Notes: generated from the sequence alone by a model not told the origin. Counted from the first letter of the stretch, positions 1 to 11,066 are shown. The stretch is 64,000 nucleotides of DNA from Theropithecus gelada (GCF_003255815.1 NC_037686.1:57571888-57635887), one strand, 5' to 3'. Numbers and translations are program-made.

Positions 1-344
1 CAGAAGGACAATTTTTGTTTTCTCACTTAGAATCAATGAAACAAAAACCTATGATATAGTCTCTAATTTCAATCTATTTGATTCAGCATATCATAACCAA
101 TCTTAATAATTAAGTGATAATTTTTATTCTGTCCTCAATAACTATGGTAACTAATATTACTTTTCTCAGTGTTATTTTCTTTCTCTCTTTTTTTTTTTTT
201 TTAACAATCCAAGAGTTTTCCAAAAGACAAAGAAAGTTAATGGCTGCAAAAATGTATATTATTCCTCTTAATTGGGAATAGGTTGTTTTCTGTATTTTGT
301 AAGTGTTATTCAGATAGCTTATGTCTTCACATAGTGCTGTTTCT
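1..344. other. Unassigned AT-rich sequence
   Basis: No repeat family or gene was recognised. The only simple sequence is a 15-T run at 188-202, which has no recognisable element attached. Confidence 0.4.
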
Positions 345-770
345 ATGTATTGGAATAAATTTTAAAATATAGCATATATGCAAAAAGTACAAAGATCAGG
401 AATGTACAGTTCTATAAAATTTTACAAAGTGACCACACCTGTGTAACTCGCATTTTGGTCGAGGAAAAAAACATTACAATAACACCTAGTGCCTCCTGTT
501 TACTTGAAGTAAGTTTCCTCTCAAAGGTAAACACTATGCTTATTTCTAACACTAAAAATGAGTTTTGCCTATTTAAAAATATAAGTGGAATTATGCAGTT
601 TTTAACCATTATATCTAGACTCTACTAGTTGTTTGAAATGATATGTATTGCTGTGTTTAGTGGCACATCACTAATTCTCATTACTGTAATGTATGCTATT
701 ATACTGTTGGAAGACATTTTCTTGACTCTATCTTCTGTCCACATAAACATTTTAATAGTTTTTTTCACAT
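345..770 (-). mobile_element. Ancient L1 (L1M/HAL1-type) fragment
   Basis: The segment around 390-560 (AAAGTACAAAGATCAGGAATG, an ACAAAGTGACCACACCTG block, then AACACTATGCTTATTTCTAA) follows a common old-L1 pattern read on the antisense strand. It is heavily diverged, with no poly(A) and no duplications. The assignment rests on the order of several short matching blocks. Confidence 0.4.
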
Positions 771-1437
771 ATCTAAGTGACAATTTGTATTATGTATAAA
801 GATAAACTAAGTGTTATGACTGGCACACCAATTTGATCAATAAAAGAATAGAAAGTATTTGATGGCAAAAACTGATTCCTTTATGCATCTCTGATTATCC
901 ATGGTAACATGTAAATGATACACTGGTATGTTAAGCTTAAAAATATTTGTTGAATAAAATTAGGCATCACATCATCAATATTATTATTCAGATTAATTTG
1001 GTAATTTTATTAGCATGGGAAGCTATGTCTGAAAAAAATCAGAGTACATGTCATAACTTATTTGTAATAATTAGGGAAGTCTCAGCTCTGTCTAAGGTCC
1101 TTGACAATGACAGCCCACTTAGGATGTTACATCTATGCCAAATGTTTCTTTTCTTACATGAAATATTGATTAGAAAAGATGTTTTACTTCTGGTGAAATA
1201 TATTAATTTGATATTTCTATGGACTTCCATTGTTTTATGACATTTTCATATATCTGTATTTGAAATAACTGTTCTAAGCACCAAAAATTCATCAAAAACT
1301 GACTGACATGGGAAATTATGCTTTCATTTCCAGATTGCGAAGATCAGAAAAAAGGAAGAAAACTAATGTTACTGAATTATTTTACTTTAGTCATCACTCC
1401 AGTTGAAATTAAAGAAATTTTTTATATTAAGCAATGT
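771..1437. other. Unassigned AT-rich sequence
   Basis: No repeat or gene was recognised. A 97-codon open stretch on the plus strand (947-1240) has the composition expected of AT-rich noncoding sequence and no recognisable domain. Confidence 0.4.
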
Positions 1438-1793
1438 TGATATGGTTTGGCTGTGTCCCCACCCAAATCTCACCTTGAATTGTAGTACTTCCCAAGCGTC
1501 CAGGGCAGGGCCAGGTGGAGATAATTGAATCTTGAGGGCAGCTTCCCCACTACTGTTCTTGTGGACGTGAATAAATCTCACGAGATCTGATGGTTTTATA
1601 AACGGGAATTCCCCTGCATAAGCGCTCTTGCCTGCTGCCATGTAAGATGTGACTCTGCTCCTCATTTGCCTTCTGCCATGATTCATGAGGCCTCCCCAGC
1701 CATGTGTAACTATAAGTCAATTAGACCTCTTTCCTTCATAATTTACCTAGTCTTGTGTATGTCTTAATTTGCAGCATGAGACTGACTAATACA
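1438..1793 (+). mobile_element. Solo LTR, MaLR family (MSTA-like)
   Basis: It begins with the MaLR LTR start TGATATGGTTTGGCTGTG and CCCACCCAAATCTCACCTTG. It continues through GAGATCTGATGGTTTTATAA, TTGCCTGCTGCCATGTAAGA and GGCCTCCCCAGCCATGTG, and ends ACTGACTAATACA. Length (about 356 bp) and block order fit an MSTA LTR of the nonautonomous ERVL-MaLR group. No internal sequence is attached, so it is a solo LTR. The flanking 5-mers AATGT and ACTAT do not match well. Confidence 0.88.
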
Positions 1794-2574
1794 ACTATGT
1801 ATGTTGGGAGAGATAGGCTTGGGAGTATCATGTATGCCAAAAATAGTGACAAATCGTGCCAAAAATAGTGAGGAAATGGAACTGATGACACTAGTATCAA
1901 AAAGCAAAAACATAGTGCAACAAATATGATAATATGTAACTGATGAGGCTTTTGGAGCATTTCACTTCATTAGAAGAGTTTAACATAATTAGGGGAGCTA
2001 CGCTGCAGGTATTTTCATTATTTATTAAAGTATTAGGTTTTCCATTATTTAATAAAGTTTTCTTTTTTTATTTCTCCCTCTTAAGCTTCTTAGCATTTAC
2101 AATTTGGTCAAGGTTATAAAAAGATTATTCTTTGGATTACATAAAGTAGGTAAAAATAAAAGCTTAATTAGTCTTTTAAAAAAATGTGTGAAATTGTTCA
2201 GGAAATTATCACTTGGCATAACAGAAATGAGTTATCCACCATGCAACTCTAGAAAAGGTAAATAGTAGTTTCTTTCTGATGTAATGAAGCTAAATACAAG
2301 CTAGTGAAAACATATTTCTATAATAACTAACATTTTGTAATCAACACAAAATATAGTGTTTTGAAGCAAAAACAAATCTGTGTTGAAAAATTCAAATTAC
2401 ACACACACACACATACACACACACACATCTTAGTAAACTCATCAGTTATCCTGAAGGCTGATTTCTGGTAACTTTAACCAGCCATCCAATCATTCATTTA
2501 TGACTCATCATAAAATATGATAGGTAATCCAGATAATGTATATGTCAGTTAGCTTGATTTAATCATGTCACCTT
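1794..2574. other. Unassigned AT-rich sequence with a (CA)n tract
   Basis: No gene or repeat family was recognised. A CA microsatellite with one interruption (CATACA) lies at 2399-2428. A duplicated GCCAAAAATAGTGA motif lies at 1836-1871 (two copies about 22 bp apart). Confidence 0.4.
2399..2428. repeat. (CA)n microsatellite
   Basis: About 15 AC dinucleotides with one T interruption; a typical length-variable locus. Confidence 0.9.
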
Positions 2575-2643
2575 GTTACATATATCACAACAGCACATTG
2601 TACCCCATAAATGTATACAACTATGAATTGTCAATAAAAAACA
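2575..2643 (+). mobile_element. Short L1 3'-end fragment (L1MA/MB-type)
   Basis: The motif ACAGCACATTGTACCCCATA, followed by AATGTATACAACTATGAATT and TGTCAATAAAAAAC, matches the last part of old L1 3' UTRs read in the sense direction. It is only about 70 bp, so the subfamily is uncertain. Confidence 0.45.
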
Positions 2644-2776
2644 GATAGACTGCCTATTACATGAAAGTTGCTTTGTTATGTGATGGGAATGCAAAGAAAA
2701 AAAATACTGCTTTTATTCTCCAGGCTGCAAAATATTATTGACAGAGATAGCTACTTAATATAATAATTATGGTTCC

Positions 2777-3098
2777 GTTTCTAACAATAAAATACAATAA
2801 TAGGGCTATGGGCAAAGGTTTTAGAAGTAAGGAAAATAAACACATTTGAAAGTGTTTTTTAGATGTAGTGTCCCAAAACTGAGTGTTAGCTGGAGGACAG
2901 TAGAGAGGTAATGGCATAAGTTTTACTATTTTACAGAGATGGGTTCATAACCGAGCTCTACCATTTACTCCCTATAATACCTATCCCCCCTGAAAACTAC
3001 TAAGCCTGTTTCCTCATATACAAATGCTGATAAATTGCATGCCTATAATGAGGATTAAATGGAATCAAGCATATGAAGGATTTGCAAAACAATGGTAG
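2777..3098 (+). repeat. Arm 1 of a ~320-bp imperfect inverted duplication
   Basis: This segment reappears reverse-complemented at 3619-3943. Shared blocks include 26 identical bases centred on CACATTTGAAAGTGTTTTTT, then GTTAGCTGGAGG, AGTAGAGAGGTAATGGCA, CTCTACCATTTACTCCCTAT and TGTTTCCTCATATA. By eye 80-85% of positions agree over the whole arm. Its inner part (about 2940-3098) resembles an antisense MIR tail, so the duplicated unit probably included part of a MIR. Confidence 0.85.
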
Positions 3099-3099
3099 C

Positions 3100-3290
3100 T
3101 ACTCACTATGTGCCAAGCACTCTTAAGCTGTTTACAAAGGTAATTTATAGAATTCATTTGATAAATCTAAAAAACAGGAGGGTTCATTTTTCCCATGTTG
3201 CAAACTGGAGGTAAAGAGGAGGTGTGTAAGATGGATTTGCGATTTGAACACAGTTGAAAACTAGAGAATGGTTTTTAAACAACATACAGT
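3100..3290 (+). mobile_element. MIR SINE
   Basis: The core reads CTATGTGCCAAGCACTCTTA, then TTTACAAAGGTAATTTATAG, and later CCCATGTTGCAAACTGGAGG, in the order of the conserved MIR core and tail. MIRs are tRNA-derived, ancient mammalian SINEs. It lies in the spacer of the inverted duplication. Confidence 0.65.
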
Positions 3291-3618
3291 TTGGCTCCTC
3301 TAGGACCTGTCACATAGCCAGTACATATCAATGATGATGAGAAGGATGTTGAGGATGAGAATGGTGATGATGTTAGATCAGTAGGGATTACCTAGATCAA
3401 GGAAATGGGGCAGGGCAAATGATAGTGAAATGTGTTTCAAGAAGATGGGAGAATAGGAACAGAAGGATTTACTCAATCAAGACTGAACTGCGTCTAGAGT
3501 TCCTCGAGTGTAGCATAGTGGTGGAGAGGTATGCCTCACAAGTTTATGCCAGTTCTTACATAAAATGTTCAGGTGTTAGGATTTATTGTGAGTGACAAGA
3601 TGTTTTGAAGAAAAAAAA
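3291..3618. other. Spacer of the inverted duplication
   Basis: No repeat was recognised apart from an impure GATGAG/GATGAT stretch at about 3332-3375. It separates arm 1 plus MIR from arm 2. Confidence 0.45.
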
Positions 3619-3943
3619 TACTATTGTTTTGCTGAGTCTTTAATATGATTTATTCCATTTGATCCTCCTTAGAGGCATGCAATTTGTCAAACTTTTTATA
3701 TGAGGAAACAGACATTAGTAGTTTGTAGTAGCTACAGATTTTATAGGGAGTAAATGGTAGAGCTTGGTTATGAGCCCAGCTCTGTCTAATGCTAAAACTT
3801 GTGCCATTACCTCTCTACTCTCCCTCCAGCTAACAGTCAGTTTTGGAACATTGTGTCTAAAAAACACTTTCAAATGTGTTTGCATTCTTGATTTCTAAAA
3901 CGTTTGCCCAAAGCCATGATACTGTATTGCATTGTTAGAAAAC
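3619..3943 (-). repeat. Arm 2 of the inverted duplication
   Basis: Read on the minus strand it repeats 2777-3098 in order, from GTTTTCTAACAAT at the outer end to GCAAAACAATAGTA at the inner end. The outer boundary overlaps the target-site duplication of the adjoining L1 (3937-3952). The sequence beyond that L1 (from 5707) shows no continued match to the region left of arm 1. Confidence 0.85.
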
Positions 3944-3952
3944 TAAAGAAGC

Positions 3953-5690
3953 ATGTTGATGGTAGTTTAGGGGGAATAGCATTGAATCTATAAATTGCTT
4001 TGGGCAGTATGGCCATTTTCACAATATTGATTCTTCCTATCCATGATCATGGAATGTTTTTCCATCTGGTTGTGTCCTTTCTGATTTCCTCGAGCAGTGG
4101 TTTGTAGTTCTCTTTGAATTTACATTCTTCACAGAATTAGAAAAAAATCTATTTTATAATGAATATGGAATCAATAAAGAGTTTGCCTAGCCAAGACAAT
4201 CCTAAACAAAAAGAACAAAGCTGGAGGCACCATGCTACCTGACTTCAAACTATACTACAAGGCTACAGTAACCAAAACTGCATGGTACTGGTAAAAAAAA
4301 AAAAAAAAAAAAAACAAAAAAAACAGGCATACAGACCAATGAAAAAGAACAGAGAACTCAGAAATAACCACACATCTACAACCATCTGATCTTCGACAAA
4401 CCTGACAAAAGCAAACAATTGGGAAAGGACTTCCTATTAATAAATGGTGCTGGAAGAACTGGCTAACCATATGTAGAAAATTAAAACTGGATCCCTTCCT
4501 TCCATCTTATACAAAAAATTAACTCAAGATGAATTAAAGACTTAAATATAAAACCAAAACCTATAAAAATCCTAGAAGAAAATCTAGGCAATACTATTCA
4601 GGACACAGGCATGGGCAAAGAGCTTATGATGAAATCACCAAAAGGAATTGCAACAAAAGCAAAAATTGACAAGTGTGATCTAACTAAACTAAAGAACTTC
4701 TGATGATAGAAACTTTCATCAGAATGAACAGACAATCTACAGAATTGGAGAAAATTTTTGGAATCTGTCTATCTGACAAAGGTCTAATATCCAGAATCTG
4801 CAAAGAACTCAAGGAAATGTACAAGAAAAAACAAACAACCCCATTAAAAAGTGAGCAAAGTACATGAACAGATGCTTCTCAAAAGAAAACATACATGTGG
4901 CCAAGAAAAAATATGAAAAAAGTTCAACATCACTGATCATTAGAAGAATGCAAATGAAAACCACAGTGAGATACCATCTCATGCCAGTCAGAATGGTGAT
5001 TATTAAAAAATCAAGAAACAGATGCTGGCAAGGTTATGGAGAAATAGGAACACTTTTACCCTGTTTGTGGGAATGTAAATTAGTTCAACCATTTCGGAAG
5101 ACAGTGTGTGAATTCTTCAAAGATTTAGAAACAGAATACCATGTGACCCAGCAATCCCATTACTGCATATATACCCAAAGGAATATAAATTATTCTATTT
5201 TAAAGATACATGCACATGTATGTTTATTGAAGCACTATTCACAATAGCAAAGACATGGAATCAACCCAAATGTCCATCAATAATAGACTGGATAAAGAAA
5301 ATGTGGTACGTATACACCATGGAATGCTATGAAGCCATAAAAAAGATGAGATCATGTTCTCTGCAAGGCATGGATGACTCTGAAAGTCATTATTCTCAGC
5401 AAACTAACTCAGGAACAGAAAACCAAACACCGCATGTTCTCATTTATAAGTGGGAGATGAACAATGAGAACACATGGACACAGGGAGGGGAACAACACAC
5501 ATTGGTAACTGTTGGGGGAGGGCGGGGGATAGTATTAGGGAAAAGAGCTAATGCATGCTGGGCTTAACACCTAGGTGATAGGTTGATAGGTGCAGTAAAC
5601 CACTGTAGCACACGTTTACCTATGTAACAAATCTGCACATCCTGCACATGTACCCCAGAACTTAAAGAAAAATAAAATAATTTTAAAAAG
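3953..5690 (+). mobile_element. L1 (L1P), 5'-truncated with a 5' inversion
   Basis: The plus-strand part (about 4118-5690) runs from late ORF2 (TTCTTCACAGAATTAG) through the ORF2 C-terminal region and 3' UTR (CACATGTACCCCAGAACTTA) to an A-rich tail. The first ~165 bp (3953-4117) are antisense and are the ORF2 segment that normally lies immediately upstream, which is the layout expected of twin priming. The duplications are 3937-3952 and 5691-5706 (AGAAAACTAAAGAAGC versus AGAAAACTATAGAAGC, one mismatch). ORF2 is broken by stops and by a 22-A run at 4293-4314 where other L1s read a short ACC/A sequence. The element is dead. Confidence 0.93.
4293..4314. repeat. (A)22 expansion inside L1 ORF2
   Basis: The run follows CATGGTACTGGT, where the ORF2 of related elements normally continues with ACCAAAACAG. 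It is an internal homopolymer expansion, not the poly(A) tail, and it would frameshift ORF2. Confidence 0.85.
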
Positions 5691-5819
5691 AGAAAACTAT
5701 AGAAGCTGGTAGAAGACGCATTTAAGAATGAAAAAATAGTAAAAGTAAGGACTCCTATTAGGGGACTGTTGCAGTCCTCTAGGAAATAAGAAAGAAGTGA
5801 ATGAACTTAGACTTATTCA

Positions 5820-6039
5820 GTAACATATGGGTCAGTTGGGAGCTACCTGTTAAACATCTAGAAGAGGAAATCTACATGACTTGGAGTAAAAATGATACTT
5901 GAATTACTCTACAGCAATGGATTTTACACACCGTTGTTGAAATATACCACTATCTGAAATCCATCATATGTAGCTCTTCTATATACCCACAATGAAGATG
6001 AAAATCATGGAGATAATGTGTGTGTTTGTGGTTTTTAGA
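5820..6039 (+). repeat. Copy A of a ~220-bp dispersed direct repeat
   Basis: It is matched in the same orientation by 8024-8240. Shared blocks include ATGGGTCAGT, AATCTACAT, CTATCTGAAATCCA, CATATACCC/TATATACCC, AATGAAGA and GTGTGTTTGT. Agreement is roughly 75-80% by eye. I do not recognise the unit as a named repeat family. Confidence 0.75.
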
Positions 6040-6159
6040 TAATTTTATAGAACATACTTGATGAAATGGTGATAATCATCAGAAGTATAATTTACATATA
6101 TAATTTACCCTCTGTTTCTTATTTTATCTGATAAAGATGTTCTTTCCCAGTTACTCTTT

Positions 6160-6772
6160 ATTACTGATTACTTTTTAGTCTTCATTTCCTATATCAAATG
6201 TCACCTGCTCAGAGAGGAGTCTACACTGAATATTCTATTTGAAGAAACCCAAACCACTTTTCCTCACACACATTCATATGATTTCAAACTATATGTTTTC
6301 TTCCTAAGTGATATGATTTGGCTCTGTATCCCCACCCAAACTTCACCTAGAATTCTAATCCCCACATGTTGAGGGAAGAAGCTAGAGGGAGGTGATTGGA
6401 TCATGGGGCTGGTTTCCCCCATGATGTTTTTGTGATAGTGAGTGAGTTCTCATAAGATCTGATGGTTTAAAAGTTGCACTTCCCCCTTTGTTCTATTTCC
6501 TGCTGACTTGTGAAGAAGGTGCTTGCTTCTCCTTTGCCTTACACAATGATTGTAAGTTTCCTGAGGCCTCCCCAGTCATGTGGAACTGTGAGTCAATTAA
6601 ACCTCTTCTCTTTCTAAATTACTATTTTTGGGTAGTTCTTTATACAGTGTGATAATGGACTAATACACTGATATTGCATTCATTTTCATTTATTTGTTTT
6701 CTTATTTATTGTATCATCTCATTGCATAGAATGTAAGCTGCCTAAAAGACTGTCTATTTAATTCTGATAACC
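6160..6772 (+). mobile_element. L2 LINE fragment, split by a MaLR LTR
   Basis: The left piece (6160-6308) has AAATGTCACCTGCTCAGAGA. The right piece (6668-6772) has TTTCATTTATTTGTTTTCTT and AGAATGTAAGCTGCCTAAAA. Together they follow the order of an L2 3' region in the sense direction. The interruption is the LTR at 6309-6667. Confidence 0.65.
6309..6667 (+). mobile_element. Solo LTR, MaLR family (MST/THE1-type) inside an L2
   Basis: It starts TGATATGATTTGGCTCTGTA, has GGAGGTGATTGGATCATGGG, GTGAGTGAGTTCTCATAAGA, CTTTGCCTTACACAATGATT and TTTCCTGAGGCCTCCCCAGT, and ends GGACTAATACA. The flanking L2 sequence is continuous if the LTR is removed. The flanking 5-mers (CTAAG/CTGAT) agree at only three positions. 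Confidence 0.87.
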
Positions 6773-7127
6773 CTATAACCTCAATACACTCCGAATCACA
6801 TGTGTGGATTCAAACAACTGCGGATGGAAAATATATTTTTTAAATTGCTTCTGTACTGATCATGTAAGGATATTTTTATCTTGTCATAACTCCTCAAACA
6901 ATACATTATAACAACTATTTACTTAGTATTTACATTGGATTAACTGTGATAAATAATCTAAAGCATTTTTAAAGTATACCTGAGGATGTACATAGGTCAT
7001 ATGCAAATACCTATACCATTTTATAATGGGTACTTGGGCATCCTTGGATTTTGGTATCTATTGGAAATTCTAGAAAAAATCCCCTGTGGGTATCACAGAA
7101 TGACTAGAGCTAGAGGAAATTCTGTAA
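6773..7127. mobile_element. MER2-type nonautonomous DNA transposon (pogo/Tigger group)
   Basis: Diverged copies of a MER2 pattern are seen at both ends: GTGTGGATTCAAACAACTGC GGATGG near the left, and ATATGCAAATACCTA, CTTGGGCATCCTTGGATTTT GGTATC, then CCCCTGTGGGTATCA near the right. In between is AACAATACATTATAACAACT, as in the consensus. The terminal repeats are decayed. Confidence 0.65.
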
Positions 7128-8023
7128 ATATTTGTAGAATATATTAAATAATGAAAAATGGTTTTAATTATAAAGTACAAAATGATTCCCAGACTGCAGA
7201 AATATCTCTCAACCTCTTATTGTCTATGTAATTTTTGAGCTCCCAACTAATCTTCCACAAATTTCTCATTTGCTATTACTAAATAATATAGACATTAGGG
7301 AAGAGGGAGTTTGTTCAATGCAGTATTTCCCCATTCACCTTTATAAATAATGTTCCATAATGTTGTTAATTCATGTATTAAAAATATCGAACTTTTATGA
7401 GATTAACGGAGTTACTTTTTTAATGAAGAAACATTTTAGACAGAAACTTTTTCTAAGAGTGTTCTTTGAACAACAAAAACTGATATAAAAATATCTTATG
7501 AACATGGAACTAATCGATGATAGAATTTATTCTAAACTGAGCAACAGGAACACATCCTTATGCTGTGATTTTTAGTACCCCAGGGCCTTGAAAGTTTCTT
7601 TGCAGTAAGCAAAGAGAATACAAATCAACATGATTTTTATGACATACAAGGTGTCCATGCTTCTCTTCCAAAGTTTAAAAAGGTATTTGCAATTTGAAAA
7701 AGTTGACAACAACGATATTACAATATAAAACACCTCTGCGTCTCCCGTTTCTCAAGCTGTCAGATCTTTAGAGCATTGTAGAGTTGATGAAACTCTACAT
7801 TAACTTTTAGAAACATATGCACTAACATATGAAGCAAACACCTGAGATGTTTCAGGGTGGCGTTTCCTGGAGCTGTCAGACTAGAATCTCTTTTTATCTC
7901 CAGGGCCCTTATATATGTTATTTTTCTTAAGAAAAACCTTATAATAAATAAAAATGATTCAGAAGTCTCTGTTCATCTCCTAACTGCAATGGCTTTGCTT
8001 TTGAAACACTTCCTCAAGTTTTA
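7128..8023. other. Unassigned AT-rich sequence
   Basis: No gene or repeat family was recognised. It contains a small perfect hairpin at 7777-7799: 9-bp arms TGTAGAGTT and AACTCTACA around a 5-base loop. Confidence 0.4.
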
Positions 8024-8240
8024 GTAAGGTATGGGTCAGTGGGGAACAGTTAAACATGTAGGAGACAAAAATCTACATAACTCTGAGTAATAATGGTACT
8101 TGGATGACTCTGCAGCAATGCACTTTACACATCTTTGTTGAAAAGCACCGCTATCTGAAATCCAGCATACAGAGACACTGTCATATACCCAAAATGAAGA
8201 CGAAAATCATAGAGATGATCTGTGTGTTTGTAGTTTTTAA
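8024..8240 (+). repeat. Copy B of the ~220-bp dispersed direct repeat
   Basis: This is the partner of 5820-6039, about 2.2 kb away in the same orientation. Homology stops at both ends, so the intervening 2 kb is not a tandem unit. The ~62-codon open frames crossing it on both strands are not conserved in copy A. Confidence 0.75.
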
Positions 8241-9487
8241 AACAAAGCCGGATGTTGTTGAAAGAATAATTGATGTCCAAAAACCTAAATACTAGCCCCA
8301 GAACCACCAACTATTTGTGTAAATTTTGTAACATCATGGAGACACTGACTTTATAATTCAGAAGAACAGATGATTTTGTACCTACTGTAATCATCCAGAG
8401 TCTGAGGTGAATGTTGATGACTGATTTTCATCCACTCAAAAATATTTTCTTACAAATTACTATTAACAAGGCATTTAACTTCTAACTGCAACAGACAACA
8501 AAAAGCACTCAAATATTCACCCTTGTCTTTATTGTGGCTCATTACCTCCTGTCGTGTGACAGTCTGCGTGTTAAGTAGTTAAGATGCAATACAGGGCCTC
8601 ACTACTTCATAGTCTCAAAAACTATAAAAGATATATTTATTTTCTCTCTTCCTCTTCTCCTTCTCCATCGATTTTAACTTATAGGACTTAAGAACAGCAT
8701 ATATAAATATCTGATGTTCAAAAGAAAGAGAGTCATTTTATGTCTGGGGCAACATGGGAGTGGGGGACTGGAGTTCATGGAAGGTTCCATGGAGAATGTG
8801 GTTTTAAGAAGTAAATAAATACAGATATATTTTGCTAGTCTAATTCTCAAATATGTACCATAGGTATTCCAAAAAGAACCACTGAAAGAAGCAAACATAT
8901 AAGAGCTCTGTAGACTTTGAAATTACTTATTTTTTTCTTTTTTCTGTATTAATATAGCATAACAGAGAGTAAAATAATCTTAAAGAGTTCAGAGTTTGGG
9001 GTTATTTCCTGGCACAAACAAGCTGATCATTGGAGCTCTGCAGAAAAGGACAAATGGAAACTGTTAATTGCTCACTGATGATTATGACTTACCACGCTAT
9101 TTATCTCATTTCGTCCCTCCTTGAGGGAAGAATATATTCCAGCTATAAAAGATAAACAGACACCATCCATTCTTATGTTCTCTTTTGTTCAGATTTATTC
9201 TAAATAAAAAGACAATTATTGGCCTAGAGGTGAGCTTGTCAACCTACAAAACATGCAAGCCTGATGTGTTGATGGAATAAAATGAGGTAAATTGACTCAA
9301 AAGTGCAGATTGAGTATTGAATTGGTCAGTAGACTATGAGGTTCATCATAAAAACCTGAGACCCATTCCAGTCAGTGTGAACTCTGTCTTGTATTGGTGG
9401 TGGGGTTTTGAGGGGGTGATTACTTTGTAGTTAGCTATGAGTTTTATGTTTTAGAACATAGTTTTAGAATTTAGTGATAATGAAGAG
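8241..9487. other. Unassigned AT-rich sequence
   Basis: No gene or family was recognised. Pyrimidine-rich patches occur at 8641-8665. There is no repeat structure beyond short AT runs. Confidence 0.4.
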
Positions 9488-9660
9488 CATTGTTTCTTAA
9501 ATCTGATGTTCTTTAGAATCAACCTGAAATCGTGTTTAAAGAAAGACTTTTATTCAGTAGATCTGGGGTTGATTCTAAGAAGCTGCATTTCTAGCAAGCA
9601 ACCAGGAGATAATTATGCTGTTGTTGCAGAGACACACTTTGAGTAACAAGGATATAGACA
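9488..9660 (+). mobile_element. MER5A/B (hAT-Charlie) DNA transposon
   Basis: It reads TTCTTTAGAATCAACCTGAA, TTCAGTAGATCTGGGGTTGA, GAAGCTGCATTTCTAGCAAG and CAGAGACACACTTTGAGTAA in the order of the MER5 consensus. This is an ancient nonautonomous element common to placental mammals. Confidence 0.75.
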
Positions 9661-11005
9661 ATATATTGTAAAGAGTGATTCTGGGTAAAGGAGATAATTT
9701 AGAGAGTGCTTACAGTTGCCCAGAAGAGAATGCCTGGTATAAACTAAGGCAATGGGAAGACAATACAGAGGAGAGAATAGAAATGAGTCATGTGGAGAAG
9801 ATAGACTACTCAGCAGGTGACAAGTGCTCATTCACCTTCAGTGCTTTCAGTAAACCACCTGGCTTTGTGTTAGAAGGCCAAGTACTTCCTCAGATGGAGA
9901 CATTTGCAATGCTTTTGATTGCTGCTCACTTTTTCTATAATGAGTTCCTCTCTGCAGTGGTTCCCAAATGAGGATATAATTGTCACTTAGACACTAATAT
10001 GTCTTTAATTTTCCCATTTAACATTTGGAAATGTATTAACTGGAGGCCTGCTTCAGGATGGGACTACTTGTTGACAGGAGCAGCTATACTTAGCAATACT
10101 TGCCATGTGTGAATATTCGATACTGAGAACTCTGAAAGCAAAGTCTAGAATGCTCTCCACACATTCATTGCATGGGGTTGCGTGTTAAGTAGCAACTCCC
10201 TGCATAATCTCATGTTAGTAAATGTGACCAGGGTGGACATTAGAGGGTGGAAGGGTGTGGGGAGGTCCCTTGGCGGAGTTCTGAGCAGCTGCAGTCTCAG
10301 ATCTGAATACTGGCACTCCCTCTCTCCTGATGCTTTATTCCAACAGATGCTCCACTCCATCCCATAATGCCCCTCTGAATTGCTTGCGGCCAAATCTATA
10401 ACTAAAACAATCATTCTCATGCTTAGACAGATATAAGATCAAAAATCCTCCACTTTGAGATTATTAAACTATGTCTTGAAAAGCTGAATCAACCTTCTTT
10501 CAATGAAACAAATTAAAAGCTCTCACCAAGCCATAGAGATGGGAATAAAATATAGCAGTTATAGAAAAGGCACATATAATACCAATAATTCAAAAAAATG
10601 ACTACTTTTAATCGCTAAATAGATGTGATTTAAAAGGTTATCTACTTGTCAGACAAATTCAGATAGCTACGTCAATCATTATTTTTACTCTAAAATGATA
10701 AGTTAAAACAAAGAGATACCTCAAACTCACTGAGTAGTTTTTTTGTCGTTTAAGAAACTACCCCAAATAACCTAATGTCTAACTTCATGGCATACTATTT
10801 AAATATAGATTATATAGAATTTGGGCAAGGCATTAAGTTTTGATTCATTGCCGTTTCCTGCAGGTGCTGTACAATCCTTTTAAAACACATGTTTAAATCT
10901 TTTGATGCACATTTCCAAACTGTCTTATTATTAGAAGGCAAATGAGTCAGAAAAGAGGCTTGAGAATGATTTTATATGCACTAAACTTAAATGTAATTAG
11001 AATCA
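9661..11005. other. Unassigned sequence with a GC-richer patch
   Basis: No gene was recognised. Overlapping open frames at 9675-9971 (98 codons, plus) and 10145-10420 (91 codons, minus) have no recognisable domain. The 10140-10400 patch is less AT-rich than its surroundings and free of named repeats. Confidence 0.4.
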
Positions 11006-11066
11006 ATCTCTCTCTCTCTCCCCCACCCCCCTCATCGCTCTCTCATCTCTCTATTTTCTTCTTCAT
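11006..11066. repeat. Polypyrimidine (CT/C-rich) tract
   Basis: A (CT)n stretch runs into CCCCACCCCCC and then more CT-rich sequence, about 60 nearly uninterrupted pyrimidines on the plus strand. Confidence 0.85.

Noticed and set aside
1438..6667. The two plus-strand MaLR LTRs (1438-1793, 6309-6667) as the ends of one provirus
   Set aside because: They are different LTR variants, the second sits inside an L2, and the 4.5 kb between them is MIR, local duplication and L1, not retroviral internal sequence.
9954..10130. CAGTGGTTCCCAAATGAGG as the start of a MER20/MER5-type element
   Set aside because: Only the first ~15 bases fit; the following sequence does not track the consensus well enough to support a call.
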